64,000 nt of DNA from positions 64,710 to 128,709 of the forward strand of contig NZ_PPTF01000060.1 in NCBI RefSeq assembly GCF_002902845.1. Reading direction: 5' to 3'. A program made the position numbers and the translations under genes. This DNA is from Chromobacterium sinusclupearum (GTDB taxonomy: Bacteria > Pseudomonadota > Gammaproteobacteria > Burkholderiales > Chromobacteriaceae). Below, in pieces: positions 1 to 7,266 of this stretch. How positions within the stretch are numbered: the stretch's first letter is position 1; every line of letters starts with the position of its first letter. The notes beneath the pieces are model-generated. The model saw only the letters and a program-made list of their open reading frames with translations, did no database searches and was not told the DNA's origin.

Positions 1-684
1 GTGGCCACGGCGCCGCTGATGCCGTCCAATTGCGGATTTGATGTCAGCTGGAGCACGTTTTTCTCCGACAAGTTCGCCGGCGAGCCGCTGAAGGCGGTGG
101 GGCTTTCCTTCGAGGGCGGAGGTGGACGTAGCTTCAAGCGCGTGGGTGAGTGCGTCATCACGCAGGGCGGCATCGAAGGTAGCCTGATTTACGCCTGTTC
201 GGCGCTGCTGCGCGACGAGATCGCCCGCTCCGGCTCCGCCACCTGCTATCTGGACTTGATCCCGTCCTGGGACGAGGCCAAGGTGCTGGCCGAGGTGACG
301 CACCCGCGCGGCTCGCGCTCGCTATCCAGCCATCTGCAAAGCAGGTTGAACCTCAAGGGGGCGCGCGCCGGAATCTTGCGCGAGTGCCTGGACAAGGAGA
401 GTTTCCAGCACCTGCCGACGCTGGCCGCCGCGATCAAACGCCTGCCGTTGAGGCTGGCGGCGCCCCGGCCCATGGACGAGGCGATCAGCACGGCCGGCGG
501 GGTGTGTTTCTCCGCGCTGAACCAGCGGCAAATGCTGAAGTCGCTGCCCGGCGTGTTCTGCGCCGGCGAGATGCTGGATTGGGAGGCGCCCACCGGCGGC
601 TATCTGCTGACCGCCTGCTTCGCCAGCGGCCGCGCCGCCGGCATCGGGATGGCGGAGTGGCTGCAGGACGGCGCATCAAAATAG
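1..684 (+). CDS. TIGR03862/HI0933-type FAD-dependent oxidoreductase, C-terminal part
   Basis: The frame is open from the first base, so the gene almost certainly begins upstream; 227 residues are visible against roughly 400 for the family. The C-terminal end carries the flavoprotein signature of the HI0933 family: DEAISTAGGV near residue 159, then VFCAGEMLDWEAPTGGY near residue 185 followed by an alanine/glycine-rich helix, which in this family closes the FAD site. The substrate and physiological role of the family are not established. The leading GTG is probably an internal Val codon rather than a start. The next gene begins about 100 bp downstream on the same strand. Confidence 0.75.
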   Translation: MATAPLMPSNCGFDVSWSTFFSDKFAGEPLKAVGLSFEGGGGRSFKRVGECVITQGGIEGSLIYACSALLRDEIARSGSATCYLDLIPSWDEAKVLAEVTHPRGSRSLSSHLQSRLNLKGARAGILRECLDKESFQHLPTLAAAIKRLPLRLAAPRPMDEAISTAGGVCFSALNQRQMLKSLPGVFCAGEMLDWEAPTGGYLLTACFASGRAAGIGMAEWLQDGASK

Positions 685-781
685 TTTTACTTGAGGGCGG
701 CAAGCGAGCCTGACAGAATACCCGGATCACATTATTTCGCCTGATCGAGGCGTGATTCGTAAACTGTTTTTCTTGCTTGCC

Positions 782-1144
782 ATGAGTGAAAAAAGCAATC
801 CCTGCCAATCCTGCGGCGCCTGCTGCGCCAACTTCCGCGTTTCCTTCTACTGGGCTGAAGCCGATGACGGTGGCGGCGCCATCCCCAGCCAATTCACCGA
901 GAAAGTCAACGACTGGACCCGCTGCATGCGCGGCACCTGGTCGAATAGCCCGCGTTGCGTCGCCTTGCAGGGCGAGGTGGGCCATAGCGTGGCCTGCGGC
1001 ATCTATGCCGCGCGCCCGAGCGCCTGTCGCGAGGTGGAGGCCGGATCGGCGCAATGCCATAAGGCGCGAGCGGCGCACGGGCTGGCGGTGTTGCGGGACG
1101 TCGCGATGGCCGTCAATGATCCTCACCCTTTGCTGACGGGTTAA
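782..1144 (+). CDS. YkgJ-family cysteine cluster protein
   Basis: A 120-residue protein beginning MSEKSNPCQSCGACCANF. The CxxCxxCC pattern at residues 8-14 and later cysteines (CMRG, CGIYAARPSACR) are the conserved cluster of the YkgJ/UPF0153 family, thought to bind zinc or an iron-sulfur centre; no reaction is established. The frame can be extended to a GTG at 752, but the ATG at 782 gives the usual family N-terminus and is preferred. No strong ribosome binding site is visible before either. It converges with the chemoreceptor gene, leaving 27 bp between the stop codons. Confidence 0.8.
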   Translation: MSEKSNPCQSCGACCANFRVSFYWAEADDGGGAIPSQFTEKVNDWTRCMRGTWSNSPRCVALQGEVGHSVACGIYAARPSACREVEAGSAQCHKARAAHGLAVLRDVAMAVNDPHPLLTG

Positions 1145-1171
1145 GCATCGTCCGCAACGCGCCACGCGGTT

Positions 1172-2788
1172 TTACAGGCGATAGCGGTTGACCGCCTGGT
1201 TCATGGCCACGACGGCCTCGTCCAGTTGCTCCGCCGTCTTGGCGGTTTGATGGGCGGCGGCGCTGGACTGGGTCGCCATTTCCGCGATTTTTTCCACCTG
1301 CACGGCGATGCTGTTGCAGGCATGGGCCTGCTCGCGTATCGAGTCCGCTATTTCTCCCACCATCTGGCTGGCGGTGTTGGACGACTTGCCGATTTCCCCG
1401 ATCGTGATCAAGGCCTCGTCTGCCCGGACGACGCCGGATACCACCAGTTGCTGCGTTTCGCTCATGCGCGTGGTGGTCTGGCGCGAGGTATCGGTCACGC
1501 CGCGGATGATGTGGTCGATTTCGCCGGTCAGGATGGTGGTGCGCTCGGCCAGTTTGCGCACCTCGTCCGCCACCACGGCGAAGCCGCGGCCCATTTCGCC
1601 TGCGCGGGCGGCCTCGATCGCCGCGTTCAGCGCCAGCAGATTGGTCTGATCGGCGATGTCCTTGATGCTGCTGACCGAATTGGCGATCCGGTTGTTCTGC
1701 TCTTCCAGTTCATGCAGGCTGCTGCTGGCGTGGTCGACGGTGTGGGAGATCGACCGGATTTCCTCCACCGTGCGCGCGATGACCTGCTGGCCGGTGTCGG
1801 CGTGGCGGCTGGCTTCTTCGGTTTGCTGATTGCTGTATTCGGCCCGGTCCCCCACTTGATGGATGCTGACCGACAGCTGCTGCATGGTGGCGGCGATGGC
1901 GGAGGATGCCTCGTTTTGTCTTTCCGCCGCCTGCAGCACATTGCCGGCGGCGCTGGCCAGGTCGGTGGCGTAGGCTGCCACCTTGGCGCAATTGCCGGAA
2001 ATATCGCTCATGCTGTGGCGGATGCGGTCCATCAGCAGGTTGAAGGTGGCGGCGGTGTTGCCGATTTCGTCGCTTGGGTTATGCACCTTGACCTGCAGCG
2101 TGAAATCCAGGCGCTCGCCTATCCGGTTCATGGTCTGGTTCAGGTCCTGCAACGGCCGGCTGATGGAGCGGTGGCAGCGCAGGCCGATGGCGATGAGCAG
2201 CAGCGCCAGCAGCGCCGTGACGGCCAGGGTGATGTCGCGGGTGGTTTCGATCAGCCGATGGGCATTCGCCACCTCCTGCTCCACATGGCGCTTGTTGTAG
2301 TCGATATGCGCCGCGATGCCCTTGGTCAGCGCATTGCCGGCGGGCAGGGCAGAGGTGGCGCGCAGCCGCAGCGCTTCGGCCAGATTGCCGTGCAGAGCCG
2401 CGTCCATCAGCGGCACCATGGTGCCCCAATAGCGGTCCAGCAGTCGGACGTTTTCCTGGTATAGCGCGCGGTCCTCTTCATTGTCGACCTGCGCGCCGTA
2501 CTGATCCAGCGTCGATTTGGCGGCTGCATAGGCAGCATCGACCTTGGCCTTGGCCGCCAGGCGGTCCGCTTCGCTATCCGCCACCAGCACTTGCATCCCC
2601 ACCAGTCGGATGGAGGCGATGGCATTGCCGAATTGGTTCAGCGTGATCAGTTTGGGGTAGTCCGCTTGGGAGAAATTGCTGGCGGTATCCGCCAGCCGGG
2701 ACTGGGTGTACAGGCTGTAGGCGCTGATGCCGATCAGAGTAAGAATGGACAGCGAAATCAGCAGCAGGATTTTCTTGGAAACCGACAT
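1172..2788 (-). CDS. Methyl-accepting chemotaxis protein, 4HB-type sensor
   Basis: A 538-residue inner-membrane chemoreceptor. It has a first transmembrane segment at about residues 6-27, a periplasmic four-helix-bundle sensor to about 185, a second transmembrane segment near 188-206 ([18 protein letters not shown]), a HAMP linker, and a long cytoplasmic signalling hairpin. The conserved tip for CheA/CheW contact reads [16 protein letters not shown] and continues to [13 protein letters not shown]. The ligand cannot be deduced. The ATG at 2788 is preferred over an in-frame TTG at 2806 because a GGAG lies about 9 bases before it. The gene stands alone; upstream is an AT-rich intergenic stretch likely to contain its promoter. 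Confidence 0.93.
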   Translation of the reverse strand: MSVSKKILLLISLSILTLIGISAYSLYTQSRLADTASNFSQADYPKLITLNQFGNAIASIRLVGMQVLVADSEADRLAAKAKVDAAYAAAKSTLDQYGAQVDNEEDRALYQENVRLLDRYWGTMVPLMDAALHGNLAEALRLRATSALPAGNALTKGIAAHIDYNKRHVEQEVANAHRLIETTRDITLAVTALLALLLIAIGLRCHRSISRPLQDLNQTMNRIGERLDFTLQVKVHNPSDEIGNTAATFNLLMDRIRHSMSDISGNCAKVAAYATDLASAAGNVLQAAERQNEASSAIAATMQQLSVSIHQVGDRAEYSNQQTEEASRHADTGQQVIARTVEEIRSISHTVDHASSSLHELEEQNNRIANSVSSIKDIADQTNLLALNAAIEAARAGEMGRGFAVVADEVRKLAERTTILTGEIDHIIRGVTDTSRQTTTRMSETQQLVVSGVVRADEALITIGEIGKSSNTASQMVGEIADSIREQAHACNSIAVQVEKIAEMATQSSAAAHQTAKTAEQLDEAVVAMNQAVNRYRL

Positions 2789-3177
2789 GGCAATGGACTC
2801 CGTCAAGGTGCGAGTGCTTGATAGGTATTGCGGGCTACTTTAATTTTTCTGTTTGGATATTTATAAATAAATAATATTTAAGTTGCTGTTAATTGAAAGA
2901 TACATGCAATCGGCAAGTCGCGTCGCTATCTGGCGATTAACCCATGTCTCTGAATTTCAAGCAAGCGCCGTGGCGGTGATTGTGCAGTTTGGTGTGTAAT
3001 CCATGAGGTGGATGTGGGATTTTCTTCCCTTCGCCAGACTGGAGGGCGTGAAGGGGCGCCATGCCCGAGTGGAGTGGCAGATGGCCCGGGGTTTGCCTTT
3101 GGGTCGCGCAGGCTGTGTTTTGCAAAAGAAAAGGCTTGCCGTGGCAAGCCTTTGTCATGAATGGGCGCGGCGATGTC
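2789..3177. other. Intergenic stretch between chemoreceptor and protease operon
   Basis: No convincing gene is seen in these 389 bases. The part nearest the chemoreceptor (about 2835-2890) is strongly AT-rich and is the likely promoter region of that minus-strand gene. The far side holds the terminator of the protease operon. Small open frames on the minus strand here have low-complexity, proline/arginine-rich translations and no ribosome binding site, so they were not accepted. Confidence 0.6.
3121..3153 (-). terminator. Rho-independent terminator of the protease/chaperone operon
   Basis: Inverted repeat AAAGGCTTGCC / GGCAAGCCTTT (3130-3140 and 3143-3153). On the minus strand it is followed by a T-rich tail (TTTTCTTTT). 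It lies 25 bases past the stop codon of the small gene at 3178. Confidence 0.75.
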
Positions 3178-3645
3178 TTATTCTGGCTGCTTGTCGTTGC
3201 TGGCCAGCTCGAGCTGCGCTTTCTTCACCCGCTTGTCCGCCGCCAATTTTTGCTGCAGCGCCAGCAGGTCGGCCTGCGGAGGGCTGTCAAACACCACCAC
3301 GCTGGCCGTGCGGTAGCGCGGCGTCAGGCCGTGATCGCGCGCGAGCGCCGCCTCGTCCTGCGCGGAGGCCAATTGCACCAGCACGGCTCCGCTGACGGAT
3401 GCCGGCACCGTCTGCTTGGCGCTTTGCACCACGTCGCCGCGCTTCAGCGCGGGCGTCGCGGCAGCGGGCGAGGCCGCCAGCTTGGCGGAAACGCCCATCT
3501 TGGGCTGCGGCGTCTGTTTGTAGTACACCTTGCCGTTGATGGAAACGGCCTGCCCGGCCGGCTTGGGCAGGAAGGGCAGGTCGGCCGCGTGGGCCGCGGC
3601 GGAAAGCGCTAGTAGGGCGGGGATCAGGGAGAGAATGGCTTTCAT
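3178..3645 (-). CDS. Small exported protein coupled to S8 protease; ORF2-like chaperone candidate
   Basis: A 155-residue protein with a clear signal peptide (MKAILSLIPALLALSAAAHA). The mature part is lysine/alanine-rich and ends in a segment alternating hydrophobic residues with QDEAALARDHGL and ADKRVKKAQLELA. Its ATG overlaps the protease's TGA by 4 bp, so the two are translationally coupled. In Aeromonas sobria the kexin-type protease ASP is followed by ORF2, an exported protein of about 150 residues needed as an external chaperone for ASP folding. Size, signal peptide, position and coupling match that arrangement here. Sequence homology to ORF2 could not be checked, so the chaperone role is inferred. 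An earlier in-frame start would lie inside the protease and is rejected. Confidence 0.65.
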   Translation of the reverse strand: MKAILSLIPALLALSAAAHAADLPFLPKPAGQAVSINGKVYYKQTPQPKMGVSAKLAASPAAATPALKRGDVVQSAKQTVPASVSGAVLVQLASAQDEAALARDHGLTPRYRTASVVVFDSPPQADLLALQQKLAADKRVKKAQLELASNDKQPE

Positions 3646-5435
3646 GTTGCGCTCCGGTGGCCGAAGAAGCGGATCGACCACGATTTCAGTTTGCCCGCCG
3701 CGTTTGGCAGCGAGTAGGTGGTGTTTTTGCCGTTGACCCGATGGACGAACTGGTACTCGCCGCCATTGCTGTCTATCACCCGCAGCCGCCATTGGCCTTT
3801 GGCCGTTTCGCCATAGAAGTGGTTGGACAGCAGCCGCTGCTGGTTCAAGCCATATTCCTCCGCCACCAGCGCGGTGCGCGGCGACAACAGCACCGAGCGG
3901 GTGCCGGACGGCGAGATCAGTTCCACCGCCAGATCGCTGGCGCGGCCGTGCTGCGCATCCACCAGGATTTGCACGGCTTCCACCGTCAGGTTGTCCGGCT
4001 GGTTGAACACGCTTTCCACGCCTTTTTCATTGCCGTCCGGGATGGCAGCCTGCGCGTTCACGGTTTGCCAGCGGGTTTTTTCCAGCGGCGGCAGCGGGCG
4101 CTGATAGAACAGTGCTTTTTCCACCGCCTTGTCCACGTCTATCAGGCCAAAGCCATAAAACGGATGGAAAGACAGGCCTGCGGCGTTTTTCTGCCATCCC
4201 GGCAAGGCCTGGTAGCTATGGGCATTGCCCGCCGCATCCTTGAACGCCAGCGTCACCCCAGGCTGCGCGGCGTCCACCTTGCGGGCGGTGGTGATCAGCA
4301 AATGGCGCACGTCGCGGGCGGAGAGCGCGGGATTGGCAGACATCACCAGCGCGAACGAGCCGGACGTGGCCGGCGCCGCGGACGAGGTGCCGTTCATCAC
4401 GCTGTTGTAATCGCAGTTGGGATCGAGCGCGGTGCCGCCATGCAGGCTGTTGGTGGCCTCGCCGCTTACGTTGTAGCCGCGATTGCAGCCGGAAAGGTCG
4501 GTGGTAACCATGGCCGGCGAGTCGGTGCCGTATTCGCCGCCTGGCGCGGTCAGCAGCACGTTGGCGCCGACCGAAGAATAGGACGAATGCACGCCGTCCG
4601 CGTTCAGGGCCGATACCACGACATTCCAGTAATTGCTGTTGTCGGTGGTCAGGTTGGAGTCCTGTACCGGCAGGCCGTTATTGCCTTGGTAGCCCAGCAG
4701 GTAGCCGCCATTGAGGCGGAAATAGTTGTAGGCGTTGCCGGCGGATTTGACGAAAACCGCGCCGCGGCCCCAATGGCTGTTGCGGCTGACTTCCTCGTAG
4801 GTTTCCTCTTCGGTTTTCAGCTCGATGTCGGCGTCCGGATTGCCCGGCTGCGAGGTGATGGCGGACGAGCCATAGCTTTGGTTGAAAACCCTGGCGTCGG
4901 TAAAGGATTCCAGCGGTTTGCCGCCCGGCTGCTTGCCGTGGGATAGCAGCCAGCCTTCCATGGTTTGCGCCAACAGCCAGTTGAAGCCCTTCAGTCCGGC
5001 CGACGGCGCGATGCCGCGGCCGCCTATGCCGTTGTAGCCGACGGCGGCGGCGATGCCGGCCACCGAGGTGCCGTGCGCATTGTCCGGCGATGCCGGGGTC
5101 GGATCGTCGCTGCCCGTCACCAGGTTCTTTGATCCCGGCACGATATTGGCCGCCAGATCCGGATGGCGAATTTCCAGGCCATCATCGATCACGGCGATGG
5201 TGGTGCCCACGCCGCGTATCCCGCGCAAATGGGTGAAGGCGAGATCAAGATCAATGCCCTTGACCCCGCCGCGCTTGGAGAACGCATTCTGGCCGGTGTT
5301 CTGCAGATGCCATTGCTGATTGGCCAGCGGATCGCCAGCTTGCAGCGGATAAGCCGGCTGGCCCGGCGCTGCGGCATGGCCGGCCTGAGAGGCCAATGCC
5401 AGCGCGATGGCGCTGCTGATGAAACGAAGTTGCAT
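3642..5435 (-). CDS. Kexin-like subtilase (S8) with C-terminal P domain, secreted
   Basis: A 597-residue exported serine protease. It has a signal peptide at about 1-23, then the subtilisin triad: Asp84 in AVIDDG, His121 in NAHGTSVAG, Ser351 in NGTSSAAP, with the oxyanion Asn234 in SAGN. The double Asp after AVI is typical of the kexin/furin branch. From about residue 455 to the end the sequence fits the P/Homo B domain (SDLAVELISPSGT, GQWRLRVIDS). No long N-terminal propeptide separates the signal peptide from the catalytic domain, which agrees with dependence on a separate chaperone encoded by the coupled downstream gene. An AGAGGAAA ribosome binding site precedes the ATG. A likely secreted virulence or nutritional protease. 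Confidence 0.9.
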   Translation of the reverse strand: MQLRFISSAIALALASQAGHAAAPGQPAYPLQAGDPLANQQWHLQNTGQNAFSKRGGVKGIDLDLAFTHLRGIRGVGTTIAVIDDGLEIRHPDLAANIVPGSKNLVTGSDDPTPASPDNAHGTSVAGIAAAVGYNGIGGRGIAPSAGLKGFNWLLAQTMEGWLLSHGKQPGGKPLESFTDARVFNQSYGSSAITSQPGNPDADIELKTEEETYEEVSRNSHWGRGAVFVKSAGNAYNYFRLNGGYLLGYQGNNGLPVQDSNLTTDNSNYWNVVVSALNADGVHSSYSSVGANVLLTAPGGEYGTDSPAMVTTDLSGCNRGYNVSGEATNSLHGGTALDPNCDYNSVMNGTSSAAPATSGSFALVMSANPALSARDVRHLLITTARKVDAAQPGVTLAFKDAAGNAHSYQALPGWQKNAAGLSFHPFYGFGLIDVDKAVEKALFYQRPLPPLEKTRWQTVNAQAAIPDGNEKGVESVFNQPDNLTVEAVQILVDAQHGRASDLAVELISPSGTRSVLLSPRTALVAEEYGLNQQRLLSNHFYGETAKGQWRLRVIDSNGGEYQFVHRVNGKNTTYSLPNAAGKLKSWSIRFFGHRSAT

Positions 5436-5615
5436 GGTGGTTTCCTCTATTTTTTCCTTTGAGCGGCATATTGCCGCTTCAAAGATATTATTTGTTAATT
5501 TTTATTGCGTAAATACGTTTTTGTCATTTATTGATTGAAGCCGAAGATAAGCGCGGCTTTGCGCGCGGCATGAGCGGCAGCGAGGGCTGGAGGAGAGGAA
5601 AGGGGGAAAGGAGGG

Positions 5616-5635
5616 GACGCGGCGAGGGCCGCGTC
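5616..5635 (-). terminator. Probable terminator after the PilZ-like gene
   Basis: Perfect 8-bp stem GACGCGGC / GCCGCGTC with a 4-base loop, 10 bases past the stop of the minus-strand gene at 5646. The following minus-strand sequence is pyrimidine-rich (C and T) rather than a pure T tract. Confidence 0.5.
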
Positions 5636-5645
5636 GCAGGGTGAC

Positions 5646-7163
5646 TCAGTCTATCTTGGCCAGGGTGTCGAAGTTGCTATGGTTGCAGTCTTCGAATTCC
5701 CGCCGGGGCTCTTTCAGCTTGATCTGGTAGGACTTGCCCTGGGCGGTCAGGATCAATTCCTTGTCGGCGCTGGCCAGCGGTTTGGGCATCAGGAACCAGC
5801 GCTGCCCCTGGCGGGAGTTGGGCTGGGTGATGTAGATGCCGCTGGACGGAGGCGTTTCCGGCTGCTGCGGGTCCAGCAGCGACACCCCAACCGGCGTTTG
5901 TCCCAGTATTTCAATGCCGACCTTGGTGCCGTTGTTCTGGCGCAGGATGCGCCGGATGATGCCCAGCAGCGGCGGGTGGCTGTCGGTGCGCACCAGAATC
6001 AACCGTCCGATGGCCAGCTGCTCGATGGCCTTGCCGATGAAGGTCAGGCCCATGCCGGTGCTGCTGATGTCGTTGATGCGCCATTCGTCGAGACGGTCGA
6101 CGTCCAGCGCGCTGACGTCCTGCACCTTGATCTGGAAAGCCACCCGTTCGAAGCCGATGGAGACGTGCGCGCTGGAAGCGTGCAGCGAGCGTTCCGATTT
6201 GCGCAGCGATTTGCCGCCGTCGTTTGACCAGCGGATGGCCAGCTTTTCGCATAAATCGGCCCACTCCTCGCGCTCCAGTTCGCAATCCAGCGCGGCAATC
6301 TGCGACGGGATGCGGGAGTCTAGGTCGAACATCAGGTCGGCCAGGCGGGTGCTGATTTCATATGACGACCAATAACGGTGCCATTTGCCGGCCATGCCGC
6401 GCAGCATCGGCTGAGGCGGCTCCGCCATCGACAAATTGAAGACGAAAACCGGCGTCTCCAGCGGCGGCTGCTTCTCCAGCGGAATTTGTTGGCAGATCAG
6501 CAACAGCAGTTGGTCGACTGCGATGATCTCCTTGTGCAGCATGTTTTCCGTCTGCGCCAGATACAGCATGCCCGCCTGCAGCAGGAGATGCTCGCAGGTG
6601 ATTTCCTGGCGCGAGTGGGGATACAGCAGCAGCGGGGTGCGGGCGAAGCCGGCTTCCTCGGCGTAGATGTAAAAGCGGAAACCCTGCTGCCAGGCGCTGC
6701 CTTCCGGCTTTAGGTAGCGCAGCGCGTTCCAGGCCAGCAGGCGCATCTGGTGATGCAGCCCGCGTATGGTGACCAGCTGCAGCTCGGCCTCGGCGGCTTG
6801 GCTCGGCGCGTTTTTGTGCAGCCTCAGGCAAATCTGGTAGGCGGTGGACAGCTCATGCCAGTACGCCAGAATGGTGGGCAGATAGCCTTTGCTGCCTGCT
6901 CTGGCATGCAGGTAGTCGCTGCACAGCTGCTGATGGATGTCGGCCGCCTTGTCGTCCACATAGAGCAGCGTTTTGACGCGCTCTTTCAACGATATCTCGG
7001 TATCGGCGTTAATTTTGGAAATAGCCTTGATGATTTCCACCAAGGCAGTAAAGTATTCAGCCTGCGGCAAGTCTCGTACCAGCAGGGTTGCCGATTGCGC
7101 CACGCCGGATGCCGGCGTGTTTTTGCTCAGAAGCGAAGTGACTAGCGATTTGAAATCAAACAT
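5646..7163 (-). CDS. Cytoplasmic protein with PilZ-like C-terminal region
   Basis: A 505-residue soluble protein with no signal peptide or membrane segment. The N-terminal three fifths are helical and leucine-rich and are not recognised. Near residue 355 the motif RINDISSTGMGLTF resembles the DxSxxGxGL signature of PilZ domains, which bind cyclic di-GMP, and beta-strand-like sequence follows (GRLILVRTD, LLGIIRRI). The upstream RxxxR arginine motif that PilZ domains use to grip the nucleotide is not evident, so binding is uncertain. It is divergently arranged with the patatin autotransporter gene, about 100 bp between starts. No strong ribosome binding site is seen. Confidence 0.5.
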   Translation of the reverse strand: MFDFKSLVTSLLSKNTPASGVAQSATLLVRDLPQAEYFTALVEIIKAISKINADTEISLKERVKTLLYVDDKAADIHQQLCSDYLHARAGSKGYLPTILAYWHELSTAYQICLRLHKNAPSQAAEAELQLVTIRGLHHQMRLLAWNALRYLKPEGSAWQQGFRFYIYAEEAGFARTPLLLYPHSRQEITCEHLLLQAGMLYLAQTENMLHKEIIAVDQLLLLICQQIPLEKQPPLETPVFVFNLSMAEPPQPMLRGMAGKWHRYWSSYEISTRLADLMFDLDSRIPSQIAALDCELEREEWADLCEKLAIRWSNDGGKSLRKSERSLHASSAHVSIGFERVAFQIKVQDVSALDVDRLDEWRINDISSTGMGLTFIGKAIEQLAIGRLILVRTDSHPPLLGIIRRILRQNNGTKVGIEILGQTPVGVSLLDPQQPETPPSSGIYITQPNSRQGQRWFLMPKPLASADKELILTAQGKSYQIKLKEPRREFEDCNHSNFDTLAKID

Positions 7164-7266
7164 TGAGCCCAGCTTTATTAATGAAAGTGATGTACTCGCT
7201 TATTTGTCACTCTATCTTACGTCACGCGTTGATGATGGTGAAACTACAATCTCAAAATTAACAAAC

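Noticed and set aside
2821..2900. Sigma-28 type flagellar promoter upstream of the first chemoreceptor
   Set aside because: A partial match to the motif halves was seen on the minus strand, but the spacing is about 13 instead of 15 bases and the -10 half is poor.
2926..3158. Two overlapping minus-strand frames of about 73 codons downstream of the protease operon
   Set aside because: They overlap the operon terminator, have no ribosome binding site, and give low-complexity Pro/Arg/His translations.
3657..4946. Plus-strand open frame (429 codons) opposite the S8 protease
   Set aside because: The minus strand encodes all catalytic motifs of a subtilase; the plus-strand translation has no recognisable features.
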